Origin: Latilactobacillus curvatus JCM 1096 = DSM 20019
Lineage (GTDB): Bacteria > Bacillota > Bacilli > Lactobacillales > Lactobacillaceae
Assembly (NCBI RefSeq): GCF_004101845.1
Contig: NZ_CP026116.1
Coordinates: 744,001-808,000 of the forward strand
DNA: 64,000 bases
Direction: 5' to 3'
This document shows positions 34,833 to 44,052 of this stretch, one piece after another. The number at the start of each line of letters is the position of its first letter. The first letter of the stretch is position 1. Position numbers and translations under genes: made by a program. Below the pieces are notes generated by a model that saw nothing but the letters and a program-made list of their open reading frames with translations, was not told the origin of the DNA and did not search any database.

Positions 34833-37359
34833 AATGCCAGCGTTGCTTAATTAAGATAAGTCCCCATGTCATTAAACTAAATGTTGAAATGATCGCGCCG
34901 ATAATTAGTCCCGGCGCACGATAGACTAAGCGAACTTGGTTAGTCCCTTTCTCAAGTGGCACTGCAAGCATATTGCCCATCACTCGTCGTGTACGAACTG
35001 TTTGATGATTGACTTGCGCATGCCAACCACTGTCATACGGCACACTTAGATAAAGTAATTGATCAGCGGTCTTAGCTGGTACTACACCAGCAATCCGACC
35101 ATTATCTGCCGACAGTTGTTTTAGGTCGATCTTTAAGCGTTGTTGTGCCAACTGATCAAAAGCTTGATCGAAATGAACCTGGTCTAAACTAGCCACCTGA
35201 ATCTTACGAAAGGCTTTAGGTTGCCGACTGGTAATTGTCAGCGTTAGTTGTTGCCCTTTTTGATAGCGACCCAAACCAATAATCGTGGTCCCATTCAATT
35301 CAATCGGTGCTTTATGTGTTCGGCCATTAATTTTCACTTTGAGCTTTGATAAGTTTTGTTGCGGCAAGTATAGATAAGCATATCCACTTGTCTTAACTTG
35401 CGTTGTAAACGTAATTTGCCGACGTTTTTGCGCTTGTAAATCTAATTGATTATATTGATAAAATGGTGTCGTTTGTCCCGTCATCGCTTGCATAATTCGA
35501 TCTTGATTTTCAAACGGCTCATGTGCTTTCAAAGCCACGTGTGCTAGCTGGTCATTAACCGCAAACCCTAAGCCTAACGTTTTATGGGGTTGTGTCACAA
35601 CCTGTCCTTGCTTAGCAATTAGGTCATATTGATTGGCAAATAGTAGGTCAGTCAGCACAGTATGCCCAATCCCGTTAATCCGCCGGGCATTCTTACTATA
35701 AAAACCGAGATTAACCAACATCGTCCGCATCCGCTCATCAAGTGTCGAAGAATAATTGTTTAATGTATACTGTCCAAAGGTCAACGCATCATTGTACCCA
35801 TAATACGGTTCCTTAAACGCTTTTTTTAAGAGAATCGCTTGGTTATTAACGCGATAGAAATCAGGTGTTTGCCGTTCAAGCTGTTCAAAGAGTGCTGCTT
35901 GGCGTTGGTATTGTTGCGCATAAACAACTTGATCGCCCATCGGTAACTTAGTGGTCGTCAAGCGGCCATTAATCACCAGTTCACTAAACGTCAATACGGC
36001 TCCCAGACCAATCACCCATGGTTGCCAACGTGCTCCTTTTTGCCACGCTGCAAAAATAACGCTAGCCAAAACCATTAGTCCGATTAACAACCAGAGCGAT
36101 TGTTTCTGCACACCACGTACATGTGGCCCATAGTAGAGCGCCAACTGGCCAATGCTGAGCAAGCCACCGACTATCAAAATAACCAGGCGTTTCGTTTGAC
36201 GTTTACCGATTGGTTCAATACTTGCTTCATAGGCAATCTTGATGAGAACAAATGCCATCAAATAGGTATTCCGATATGGAAACCCTTCTGGTTGCTGGAA
36301 CATGTGCCACATCGTATTAAATGTCGTTACCCAGAAACTTAACGCTAAACTAACAATTAAAAAGCCGTTCGACCACTTTGCTTGCCGTCGAATGGTTGGT
36401 AGACAGAAATAATAGACCGCAAATAACAGCGCTAATGTACTGATAAATAAAGTTGGTTCATGAATTAAGCGTTGCGTATAATGGCTGCCGCCGACTTGAA
36501 ATTGGCTCAAAACTTCCCAGCCAAACTGCGGGGTTGGATAAAAACTGGTTGCAGCGATTGTCTTTTTCCCAGTCTTCAACATTCCAAGTAACGACGGCAA
36601 TAATACAACTGCTGTTGTGCCCCCCGCAATCAATGAGGCCCAACAAAACTGCCAGATAGCCTGCCGCCAGTGAACCACTAGTTGCCACCAAGACTGTTGG
36701 GGTTGTTTCCATTTGATTAACAAACTAATTGCATACAAAACGGCAAATAGACATGACATATAACCCAAGTAATAGTTGGTAAAGATAGTGGCAACCAACA
36801 TCCAGATATATAAGCCAGGACGCCCTTTTAAAAATAGCCGTTCTAATCCTAAGATGACCAGTGGGAGGAAAATCAGAGCGTCTAACCACATTAGGTTATA
36901 AAAGTTCATTGCCACAAAGCCACTTAAACTATAAGCTGTTGCAAAAATTAGCGCGGAAAAATGATATTCAGGCTGACGCGTCTTTAGAAAATGGGCCATC
37001 GTTAAACCCATTGCCCCAATCTTCAAAATAATGACATACCCAACCACCACTGGCAACTGGCTATTCGACCAAAATAGGAGCAGTAAATTAAAAGGACTGA
37101 TTAAATAATAAGCCGCTAGCGGTAATATATCGCCACCCAGTGAAAGTGAAAATGAATACGTACTGAAATTCATCTGGGCCATTTGCCGTTTAAACTCTGC
37201 CAAAAAGGGCATATATTGGGTACCGAGATCACTAATCAATAAATTATGCCGTCCAAACGGCACAATTTGGAGCATTGCATATAGCCCCACCATTAATAAC
37301 ATGGGAACTAGCACACTCAATAAATAGTAACTGACAGCTGTTTTATTTGTTCTCTTCAT
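34831..37359 (-). CDS. YfhO-family membrane protein
   Basis: 842 residues with about twelve to fourteen membrane helices in the first 500 residues, a large extracytoplasmic domain and one C-terminal helix. FGRHNLLISDLGTQYMPFL near the N-terminus is the YfhO hallmark (GT-C-like). YfhO proteins are proposed to help glycosylate lipoteichoic or teichoic acids. ATG at 37359 (MKRTNK). Located near other envelope genes. Confidence 0.85.
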   Translation of the reverse strand: MKRTNKTAVSYYLLSVLVPMLLMVGLYAMLQIVPFGRHNLLISDLGTQYMPFLAEFKRQMAQMNFSTYSFSLSLGGDILPLAAYYLISPFNLLLLFWSNSQLPVVVGYVIILKIGAMGLTMAHFLKTRQPEYHFSALIFATAYSLSGFVAMNFYNLMWLDALIFLPLVILGLERLFLKGRPGLYIWMLVATIFTNYYLGYMSCLFAVLYAISLLIKWKQPQQSWWQLVVHWRQAIWQFCWASLIAGGTTAVVLLPSLLGMLKTGKKTIAATSFYPTPQFGWEVLSQFQVGGSHYTQRLIHEPTLFISTLALLFAVYYFCLPTIRRQAKWSNGFLIVSLALSFWVTTFNTMWHMFQQPEGFPYRNTYLMAFVLIKIAYEASIEPIGKRQTKRLVILIVGGLLSIGQLALYYGPHVRGVQKQSLWLLIGLMVLASVIFAAWQKGARWQPWVIGLGAVLTFSELVINGRLTTTKLPMGDQVVYAQQYQRQAALFEQLERQTPDFYRVNNQAILLKKAFKEPYYGYNDALTFGQYTLNNYSSTLDERMRTMLVNLGFYSKNARRINGIGHTVLTDLLFANQYDLIAKQGQVVTQPHKTLGLGFAVNDQLAHVALKAHEPFENQDRIMQAMTGQTTPFYQYNQLDLQAQKRRQITFTTQVKTSGYAYLYLPQQNLSKLKVKINGRTHKAPIELNGTTIIGLGRYQKGQQLTLTITSRQPKAFRKIQVASLDQVHFDQAFDQLAQQRLKIDLKQLSADNGRIAGVVPAKTADQLLYLSVPYDSGWHAQVNHQTVRTRRVMGNMLAVPLEKGTNQVRLVYRAPGLIIGAIISTFSLMTWGLILIKQRWH

Positions 37360-37409
37360 CTGACTCACTTCTTTTGCCTTTTCTATAGAATAATACACAC
37401 TCTAAACAA

Positions 37410-37446
37410 AATAAGCCACCCAGACAATTTGTCTAGGTGACTTATT
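37410..37446 (-). terminator. Terminator of glcU
   Basis: AATAAGTCACCTAGACAA with TTGTCTGGGTGGCTTATT (wobbles) and T-tract on the minus strand. Confidence 0.75.
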
Positions 37447-37456
37447 AGTAAGTTGC

Positions 37457-38323
37457 TTACTTCATCATACCGAGGGTGACCCCACCGACAATGACTAATA
37501 AACAGCCAAGTGTGACGTAAACCATTTCTTTTTTCGTTTTTTGTTCACCCAATAGGTAAATACTACCGATTGTTGAGATGATAATGCCACATTGTGATAA
37601 TGAATAGCTAATTGCTAGACCAATATCATTCATTGAAATCAACATAAATAAGTTCCCAAGACCCCATAATAAACCAGTACTAATGTTGAGTGCTGTTTTC
37701 TTATTGAAGACTGCTGTCCCAATGCCAACACCGGCAAAAATTGCAGCACCGACGAACATCCCAATTGCTTGTGGTAAAACAATTGATGTTGCGCCAATGT
37801 GTGACCAGTTAACGATGATTGTGTAACCACCATAACCGATTGTTGATAAGATTAATGCTCTAAAACCACGTGCAAATTGTGTATCTTCTTTAGCAGCAAC
37901 ACTGCTCTTCGGATCCTTCATTGAAGTTAATGTGGCACCAGCGATTAAGATCACTAATGCAGTAATCCCGAAGATGTAATCGTGCGTTGTCTTCCATTCA
38001 TGGAATAACAAAGCACCTGCTAAAGTGTTTACAATCAATTGCATCCCGGTTGATAATGGGACTGTCTTAGAAACACCCATCGCTTGCATTGATTGGAACT
38101 GTTGTCCTTGACCAATGCTCCAGAATAAACCGGAAATGATACCGATTACCATAATCCGTAAGTTTAAAGCGGGTTGTAATACTAAAAAGGTACCGATTCC
38201 AAAAACCAGCGCACCAATTGTCATTCCTAAGGTTTGTTGATAGGCATTCCCGCCAAGTTTGCCACTCACTAACCCGATACTACCCCATGCAAGTGCAGGG
38301 ATTAATGCAATTAAAATAGCCAT
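37457..38323 (-). CDS. glcU: GRP-family sugar transporter (GlcU/RbsU)
   Basis: 288 residues, ten membrane helices, DMT-superfamily sugar uptake protein. ALAWGSIGLVSGKLGG and GLFWSIGQGQQFQSMQAMGVSKTVPLSTG are family motifs. Expected to import glucose or ribose by proton symport. No linked sugar enzymes, so specificity is open. Confidence 0.88.
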   Translation of the reverse strand: MAILIALIPALAWGSIGLVSGKLGGNAYQQTLGMTIGALVFGIGTFLVLQPALNLRIMVIGIISGLFWSIGQGQQFQSMQAMGVSKTVPLSTGMQLIVNTLAGALLFHEWKTTHDYIFGITALVILIAGATLTSMKDPKSSVAAKEDTQFARGFRALILSTIGYGGYTIIVNWSHIGATSIVLPQAIGMFVGAAIFAGVGIGTAVFNKKTALNISTGLLWGLGNLFMLISMNDIGLAISYSLSQCGIIISTIGSIYLLGEQKTKKEMVYVTLGCLLVIVGGVTLGMMK

Positions 38324-38466
38324 TTATAAATTCCTCTTCTTCTCTAAAGTACAAGAATCCATTATACATAGTTTTATATCCGCTGGCTAGTAGGAAAACG
38401 GCACCATTCAATCGTTACCAGCCTTCACTACCGTCATGTAAGCAACTGTCCCAGTCGTGATTGCGC

Positions 38467-38485
38467 TTACGTAAATTTTACGTAA
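38467..38485. repeat. TTACGTAA pair, 11-bp period
   Basis: TTACGTAA at 38467-38474 and 38478-38485 upstream of glcU. Each is palindromic; possible operator. Confidence 0.35.
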
Positions 38486-38497
38486 AAAAGCGTTTTT

Positions 38498-38541
38498 TTA
38501 GTAAAAAAATCAACGATAAGCGTTTTCTTACCGTTGATAAC
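38498..38541 (-). terminator. Terminator of the VanZ-like gene
   Basis: ATCAACGGTAAG and its near-complement around a loop, followed by seven T on the minus strand, just after the stop. Confidence 0.75.
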
Positions 38542-38542
38542 C

Positions 38543-39157
38543 TTAATGTTTTCGCTTTGCATGTTGTAGGACTTGATATAACAGGACGCCAATCATCACC
38601 CCTAATGTATTAAACATGAGATCATCAATATCTGCCATGCCAGTCCCTAAAACAAACTGGGCGGATTCAATACACAGGGATAACAGAGCCCCTTCAATAA
38701 TCGTAATCAACCAATCCCCTTTGCGCTGTGTCAATGACCGTCGCAATAAACCAAACGGGATAAACCACGCAATGTTCCCGTAGAAGTTATACCAATAATC
38801 AATCTGGGCGGGCGCTTGCCGTAACTTGAAAGTCTCAACAAACGGTGTCAAATTAATTTGGCTAAGTGGTCGTTGCAAATGGAGCTGCATTTGCCACGGA
38901 TAATAAATATGCCGTAAAACCGTTAATGAGACCAATAAGGCAATATAAAACACAAATAACAATAGTTTCAGTTCTGGGAGAAGCTGTATTTTGCGTCGTT
39001 TCATTAATAAGTACCCCAACCGGCACACAATAAAAACCAAACAATACAAAATCGTCTTATCTAAACTCTCCACCGTCAATTTGATGAGTGGTAAATGATT
39101 ATACTGTTCCCCCCAAGGGAGGATCCATTGTTCATAAATACGCCCAAGAAATACCAA
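38543..39157 (-). CDS. VanZ-like family membrane protein
   Basis: 204 residues with five or six helices. Motifs INLTPF, YGNIAWFIPFGLL, CIESAQFVLGTGMADIDDLMFNTLG define VanZ-like proteins. VanZ lowers teicoplanin susceptibility in some organisms; the role of the common lactobacillar paralogues is unknown. TTG start with GAGG 8 nt upstream. Confidence 0.85.
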   Translation of the reverse strand: MVFLGRIYEQWILPWGEQYNHLPLIKLTVESLDKTILYCLVFIVCRLGYLLMKRRKIQLLPELKLLLFVFYIALLVSLTVLRHIYYPWQMQLHLQRPLSQINLTPFVETFKLRQAPAQIDYWYNFYGNIAWFIPFGLLRRSLTQRKGDWLITIIEGALLSLCIESAQFVLGTGMADIDDLMFNTLGVMIGVLLYQVLQHAKRKH

Positions 39158-39199
39158 AAAACCAACCTCACTTATTCCACTAATTTAACCTATCTGTTC

Positions 39200-39216
39200 A
39201 TTACTCAATGAGTAAT
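39200..39216. promoter_or_regulatory. 17-bp perfect palindrome
   Basis: ATTACTCAATGAGTAAT, in the divergent gap between the VanZ-like and glycosyltransferase genes. Similar in core to the palindrome at 33276-33290. Confidence 0.45.
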
Positions 39217-39376
39217 TAAGTCCATTATAGCTGTTTTTTTTCAATAAATAACGCTTAATTACTCGACTAAAGTGAATCTTAAACTATTAGGTATCGACTG
39301 CCCAACTTTAGCCCGATGTGTGCCTACTGTGCTATGCTATAATAGAAGTTACTATAAATTGAAACAGGAGCCTTTT

Positions 39377-40432
39377 ATGAAAGTTCTATTATATTTTGAA
39401 AGTGAAAAACTACTCGCTAAATCTGGAATTGGGCGGGCGTTGGATCATCAAAAACGCGCGTTAACCAAAATGGGGATTGACTATACGCTTGATCCGAATG
39501 ATCAAGATTACGATATCTTACATATCAATACATACGGACTCAAAAGCCGCAGTGTCATCAAAAAGGCGCGTAAAATGGGGAAACCCGTCATTTATCATGC
39601 ACATTCGACCGAAGAAGATTTTCGCAACTCCTTTGTTGGTTCCAATCAACTCGCTCCATTTGTTAAACGGTACCTCGTTAGCCTCTATCAACAAGCCGAC
39701 CACTTAATTACCCCCACCCCTTATTCAAAATCATTATTGGAAAGCTATGGTCTAACCAACCCTATCGCTCCCATTTCAAACGGCATTGATTTAGCTAAGT
39801 ATCAAGCCACACCAGCTAAAGAAGCTGCTTTTCGGAATTTCTTCCATTTAAAGCCTGATCAAAAAGTGATTATCTGCGTCGGCCTCTTCTTTAAACGCAA
39901 AGGGCTTCTCGATTTTGTCGAAATCGCCAAAGGTCTACCCGAATACACCTTTATCTGGTTTGGAGATGTACCCATGTACAGTATTCCAGCCAATATTCGC
40001 CGGATTGTCAAACAGGATCATCCCGACAACGTCATCTTCCCTGGTTATATCAAAGGCGATATTATCGAAGGCGCGTATGCCAATGCTGACTTATTTTTCT
40101 TCCCTTCTTATGAAGAGACTGAAGGGATTGTCGTCTTAGAAGCCCTTGCAAGTCATCAAAAAGTGTTGGTGCGCGATATTCCGGTTTACCATGGCTGGCT
40201 TGCCGATCAACAAAACTGCTACATGGGCCACACTAACGCAGAATTCAGTCAACTCATCCAAGCAATGGTCACTAATGCCGTTCCCGATTTAACAGCTCAA
40301 GGCTACCAAACTGCGCAGTCTAAGAGTATTACAGAAATCGGCCATGAATTACAAGCCGTTTATCAACATGTTTTGGCGCCAGATCAACTGAATCCAAAGT
40401 ACGATGCCATCATGCGGCCCGCGAAACGTTAA
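39377..40432 (+). CDS. GT4-family glycosyltransferase
   Basis: 351 residues, GT-B fold. N-terminal KVLLYFESEKLLAKSGIGRAL; C-terminal donor site FFFPSYEETEGIVVLEALAS with the E-x7-E motif. Likely adds a sugar to diacylglycerol for glycolipid anchors, given the LTA-synthase-like gene next door. ATG at 39377 with AGGAG 6 nt upstream; extended -10 TGCTATAAT at 39335-39343. Confidence 0.88.
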   Translation: MKVLLYFESEKLLAKSGIGRALDHQKRALTKMGIDYTLDPNDQDYDILHINTYGLKSRSVIKKARKMGKPVIYHAHSTEEDFRNSFVGSNQLAPFVKRYLVSLYQQADHLITPTPYSKSLLESYGLTNPIAPISNGIDLAKYQATPAKEAAFRNFFHLKPDQKVIICVGLFFKRKGLLDFVEIAKGLPEYTFIWFGDVPMYSIPANIRRIVKQDHPDNVIFPGYIKGDIIEGAYANADLFFFPSYEETEGIVVLEALASHQKVLVRDIPVYHGWLADQQNCYMGHTNAEFSQLIQAMVTNAVPDLTAQGYQTAQSKSITEIGHELQAVYQHVLAPDQLNPKYDAIMRPAKR

Positions 40433-40461
40433 GTTTCTGTTTAAACTTTAAACTGCTATTT

Positions 40462-40505
40462 GCGCTAATGCCGCCCTCGGGTTAAAATAAGGCATTAGCG
40501 CTCTT
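40462..40505 (+). terminator. Hairpin between GT4 and LTA-synthase-like genes
   Basis: GCGCTAATGCC / GGCATTAGCGC perfect 11-bp stem, weak T-tract. It may attenuate rather than fully stop transcription. Confidence 0.6.
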
Positions 40506-40538
40506 TTAGTTCTGTTTTTTGAAAGGATGTCACATTAT

Positions 40539-42695
40539 TTGAAACTCACAAAAATTAAATCATTCCTATCCACGAGATTAGGCTTCATGAGTTTGTTAGT
40601 CTTTTTATTTTGGCTAAAAACGTTATTCGGGTACTTCACCGATTTTAACCTCGCAGCTAGTGGCTTCTTACAAATTGCTATTTTAATCTTTAATCCGGTC
40701 GCGACGACGCTCCTTTTATTCGGCATCATTCTTTATGTTCGCCAGCCGCATCTCAGTTATTGGTTGGGCTTGATTATCTATGCCGCCAACACCGCTCTTT
40801 TATATTTTAATGTCATCTATTACCGGCAATTCACCGATTACATGACCATCAACACCATCTTAGGGTATTCAAAAGTTTCGGCTGGGCTCAGCAAAAGTTC
40901 ACTGGCCCTCATGAACTGGCATGATGCGCTGTATTGGATTGATATTATTGTCTTAGCCTTGCTGATTTTAACCAAGGTCATCAAGATCGACAAACACGCA
41001 TTTAATCGGTGGTGGGCCTTCAGTATTACCTCACTGGCCGTCTTATTATTTGGCATCAACCTTGGCTTAAGTGAAATCAGCCGACCTCAAATTTTATCAC
41101 GGACGTTTGATCGGAACTACATCGTTAAGTACCTCGGCATCGACACCTTCACCGTCTACGATGCTTTCAAGACTACTCAGAATAATCAAGTGCGTGCCCA
41201 AGCTGAGAGTTACGACTTAGATCCGGTGCTCGACTTTATGAAAGAGCATTACGCTGCACCGAACGCTGAATACGCAGGCGTTGCGAAGGGCAAGAACGTC
41301 ATTGTCATTCATTTAGAGAGTTTTCAACAATTCCTAATCGACTTTAAGTTCGAAGGCCGCGAAGTAACGCCATTTTTAAATAGCCTCTATCATGATCAAA
41401 ATACATTAGGTTTTGAAAACTTCTTCCATCAAGTTGGCCAAGGTAAAACCAGTGATGCCGAAAACATGATGGAAACCGGCGTCTACGGTCTACCACAAGG
41501 CTCAGTCTTTACAACGCTTGGTTCGGATAACACCTTCCAAGCTGCCCCATCAATCCTCAAGCAAAACGGTGACTATACGAGTGCCGTTTTCCATGGTAAT
41601 GTGGGCACCTTCTGGAACCGCAATAACGTCTACAAGAACTTTGGCTACAACTACTTCTTCGATTCTTCCTACTTTAACACCGATCCTGATAACGTCTTAC
41701 AATACGGCTTGAAGGACAAATTATTATTCGGTGAATCGATTAAGTATCTCGAACAGCTACAACAGCCGTTCTACACGAAATTCATCACCGTCACCAACCA
41801 TTTTCCATTCCCATTACCCGAAAAAGACGGTGACTTCCCCCGTGCCACAACTGATAATACAGCGGTCAACAACTATTTTGCGACCGCCCATTATCTTGAC
41901 CAATCCCTAGAAGAGTTCTTCAATTATCTTAAAGCCTCTGGGCTCTATGATAATTCAATGATTGTCCTCTATGGTGATCACTACGGTCTTTCGAATTCTG
42001 ATAATAAGGCCTTACTCAGTGTACTAGGCCGCGACCCAGAAACGTGGACCGACTACGATAACGCCCAACTACAGCGTGTGCCTTACATGATTCACATGAA
42101 CGGTTTAAAAGGCGGTATCCAAAAACAATATGGTGGCGAAATCGATGCGTTACCAACAATGCTTCACTTACTCGGGATTGATAATAAAAATTACGTCCAA
42201 TTCGGCACCGATTTATTATCACCACAACATGATCAAGTCGTGGCTTTCCGAAACCATAACTTTGTCACCCCTGATTACACAGTACTCGATGGCACCATCT
42301 ACAATAATCAGGATGGGACAGAAGTAACTGAACCAACAGCTAGGTTGCAAAAACAAGTCGCTGTTTGGCAGAAACAAGTGAACCGCGAATTGAGTTTGTC
42401 GGATTCAGTTAACGAAAAGAACCTATTACGTTTCTATACACCACAAGGTTTTAAACCAGTGAACCCTGCCGATTATAACTATCTGACTGGCTATCAACAG
42501 CTTGTCGATATTCAAAATAAATTAGGGGCTAATTCAACCAGTTTATTCTCGCAAAATGGTGATCAATCGACTGTTGGGCTCTTTAAAACCGATGCTCCAG
42601 AATTAGCGGATGATCAATCAAGCCTCACGGAAGTGCCAAAATCAAAGGCCCTGAAAAAAGAGTCTGATGCAACAGCAACTAACGATGCGGAATAA
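40539..42695 (+). CDS. LTA-synthase-like (sulfatase-fold) protein
   Basis: 718 residues. Five membrane helices in the first 190, then an extracellular sulfatase/phosphatase domain. NVIVIHLESFQQFL (metal Glu), GQGKTSDAENM (nucleophile Thr) and YGDHYGLS (metal Asp-His) match LtaS. Polymerises glycerol phosphate or primes it. Start: TTG at 40539 with AAAGGA 10 nt upstream; the ATG at 40527 abuts the ribosome binding site. Extended, S/D/A-rich C-terminal tail. Confidence 0.88.
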   Translation: MKLTKIKSFLSTRLGFMSLLVFLFWLKTLFGYFTDFNLAASGFLQIAILIFNPVATTLLLFGIILYVRQPHLSYWLGLIIYAANTALLYFNVIYYRQFTDYMTINTILGYSKVSAGLSKSSLALMNWHDALYWIDIIVLALLILTKVIKIDKHAFNRWWAFSITSLAVLLFGINLGLSEISRPQILSRTFDRNYIVKYLGIDTFTVYDAFKTTQNNQVRAQAESYDLDPVLDFMKEHYAAPNAEYAGVAKGKNVIVIHLESFQQFLIDFKFEGREVTPFLNSLYHDQNTLGFENFFHQVGQGKTSDAENMMETGVYGLPQGSVFTTLGSDNTFQAAPSILKQNGDYTSAVFHGNVGTFWNRNNVYKNFGYNYFFDSSYFNTDPDNVLQYGLKDKLLFGESIKYLEQLQQPFYTKFITVTNHFPFPLPEKDGDFPRATTDNTAVNNYFATAHYLDQSLEEFFNYLKASGLYDNSMIVLYGDHYGLSNSDNKALLSVLGRDPETWTDYDNAQLQRVPYMIHMNGLKGGIQKQYGGEIDALPTMLHLLGIDNKNYVQFGTDLLSPQHDQVVAFRNHNFVTPDYTVLDGTIYNNQDGTEVTEPTARLQKQVAVWQKQVNRELSLSDSVNEKNLLRFYTPQGFKPVNPADYNYLTGYQQLVDIQNKLGANSTSLFSQNGDQSTVGLFKTDAPELADDQSSLTEVPKSKALKKESDATATNDAE

Positions 42696-42700
42696 TCGTC

Positions 42701-42745
42701 AAAAAAAAAACGCAAGGACAACATATATTGTCCTTGCGTTTTTTT
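42701..42745. terminator. Bidirectional terminator
   Basis: AACGCAAGGACAA / TTGTCCTTGCGTT stem with long A and T runs. Confidence 0.9.
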
Positions 42746-42749
42746 GACG

Positions 42750-43217
42750 TTAGCTAATCACCTGCGATTGAAAACTATTAAAAACGGATTCCTGAGTCGT
42801 TGTCATGATTACGATAATTTGAAACTGCGCTGCTACCGCTCTGACATCATTTAATAATTGGCGAGCATCCGTTGGTGGAAGTTCATCTAAGAAATGCTTG
42901 ACCACCACGAGTTGCTGGTGGCTTGCTAAACCGCGAATCAATTGAATCCAGAACTGATCGACTGGCGGTAATTCGGTGCCCAATAAACTCCGACTGCGCT
43001 TTAAATGCTGTTCAATCAACATTTTTAACGTTGGTGCAAGCTGCTTTTTAGGAAGCAACAAGTTATCCCAACCGGACATAAAGGGGAGAATCTTAGGCGC
43101 CTCATAATCAATGACATATGGGGGTTCAGGTGATTCAAGGTTCTGCTGAATCATCTCCGGTTGACTAAAATAGACCTGTCCAAGTGCTAAGGGTTGTTTA
43201 TTTAGCATTTCAATCAC
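42750..43217 (-). CDS. ABC ATPase-like protein lacking a P-loop
   Basis: 155 residues. FWIQLIRGLASHQQLVVVKHFLDELPPTDARQLLNDV resembles the end of the ABC signature through Walker B and D-loop of MacB/LolD ATPases, and VIMTTTQ could be the switch region, with Thr replacing His. There is no Walker A. The upstream gene encodes a FtsX-like membrane protein and overlaps it by 4 nt. It might be a degenerate ATPase or a regulator of another ABC system. Confidence 0.6.
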   Translation of the reverse strand: MIEMLNKQPLALGQVYFSQPEMIQQNLESPEPPYVIDYEAPKILPFMSGWDNLLLPKKQLAPTLKMLIEQHLKRSRSLLGTELPPVDQFWIQLIRGLASHQQLVVVKHFLDELPPTDARQLLNDVRAVAAQFQIIVIMTTTQESVFNSFQSQVIS

Positions 43218-43945
43218 GCCTTTCTCATTTTCCTAAAGCGAGTAACTTGGCACCAACCAATAATGTAAACTGGTGCAATTAGACTGATAAATGGTGCCCA
43301 TAGTTGGGCGAATACTTGATTGGTTAAATTCTGCTTGGTACTCTCATGCAAAATCGGATTCAATAACGAATGACTACTAAAGTCAGTCAGATGATTTTTA
43401 AATAACGGTTGAAATGCTCGGGGACCTTGTATTGGTCGCAACGGCTTTTGTAGCCACTGTTGATTAATCAGCTCTAATCCGCGCCAATAGTAGGAATTGA
43501 CTAATAACCAACCTAAAATCACTGTCACGCTTGCGCTGATTAGTAAGCAAAGCGCCGTTAACGTATAATAATTGACAATTGTATGTCGCGACCAATTCGC
43601 ACTAGTGAAAGTATCGATATCCTGACGCATCTTCTTAAACGCTTGCCAAGTCAAAATACCAATCACAAGTGCGATAACGATAGTCAGCACTACCGCGATA
43701 AATTGATAGCGTCCCAGTAAGACTTCTTTACTTTGAACCAGATGTGTCAGGGGGTTAGTCCCCTCTTTAGTTGTGTTAAAGTTGGCTAATTGCTTTTTCA
43801 ACTGGTTGAGGTCATGTCGTTCTAAACTGATCAAGCTCAGCGCAATCAGCATGACGCCTAAAAAGAGGCAATCCACGAGATAGATTAACAAAGATTGGCG
43901 TAAATAATACCGAATATTAGCTGGAATTGATTTAATGGAGAACAT
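43214..43945 (-). CDS. FtsX-like permease-type membrane protein
   Basis: 243 residues. One N-terminal helix (20-40), a roughly 40-residue outside segment, then helices at about 80-104, 128-150 and 213-235. The arrangement of TM1, external domain and TM2-4 recalls FtsX/MacB-like permeases but is short. AGGAGG upstream of the ATG. Coupled to the P-loop-less ATPase-like gene. Family not recognised with certainty. Confidence 0.65.
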   Translation of the reverse strand: MFSIKSIPANIRYYLRQSLLIYLVDCLFLGVMLIALSLISLERHDLNQLKKQLANFNTTKEGTNPLTHLVQSKEVLLGRYQFIAVVLTIVIALVIGILTWQAFKKMRQDIDTFTSANWSRHTIVNYYTLTALCLLISASVTVILGWLLVNSYYWRGLELINQQWLQKPLRPIQGPRAFQPLFKNHLTDFSSHSLLNPILHESTKQNLTNQVFAQLWAPFISLIAPVYIIGWCQVTRFRKMRKA

Positions 43946-44020
43946 GACCCACCTCCTAATAAAGATAGTGTAAAACTAAAGTATGAAAATTATATGAACT
44001 CTGTGGTAAAAATTAAAAAA

Positions 44021-44045
44021 AACGCCTTAATTAAGACGTTTTTTT
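44021..44045. terminator. Terminator of codB
   Basis: AACGCCTTAATTAAGACGTT hairpin with A/T runs on both sides. Confidence 0.75.
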
Positions 44046-44052
44046 AGTTCCC

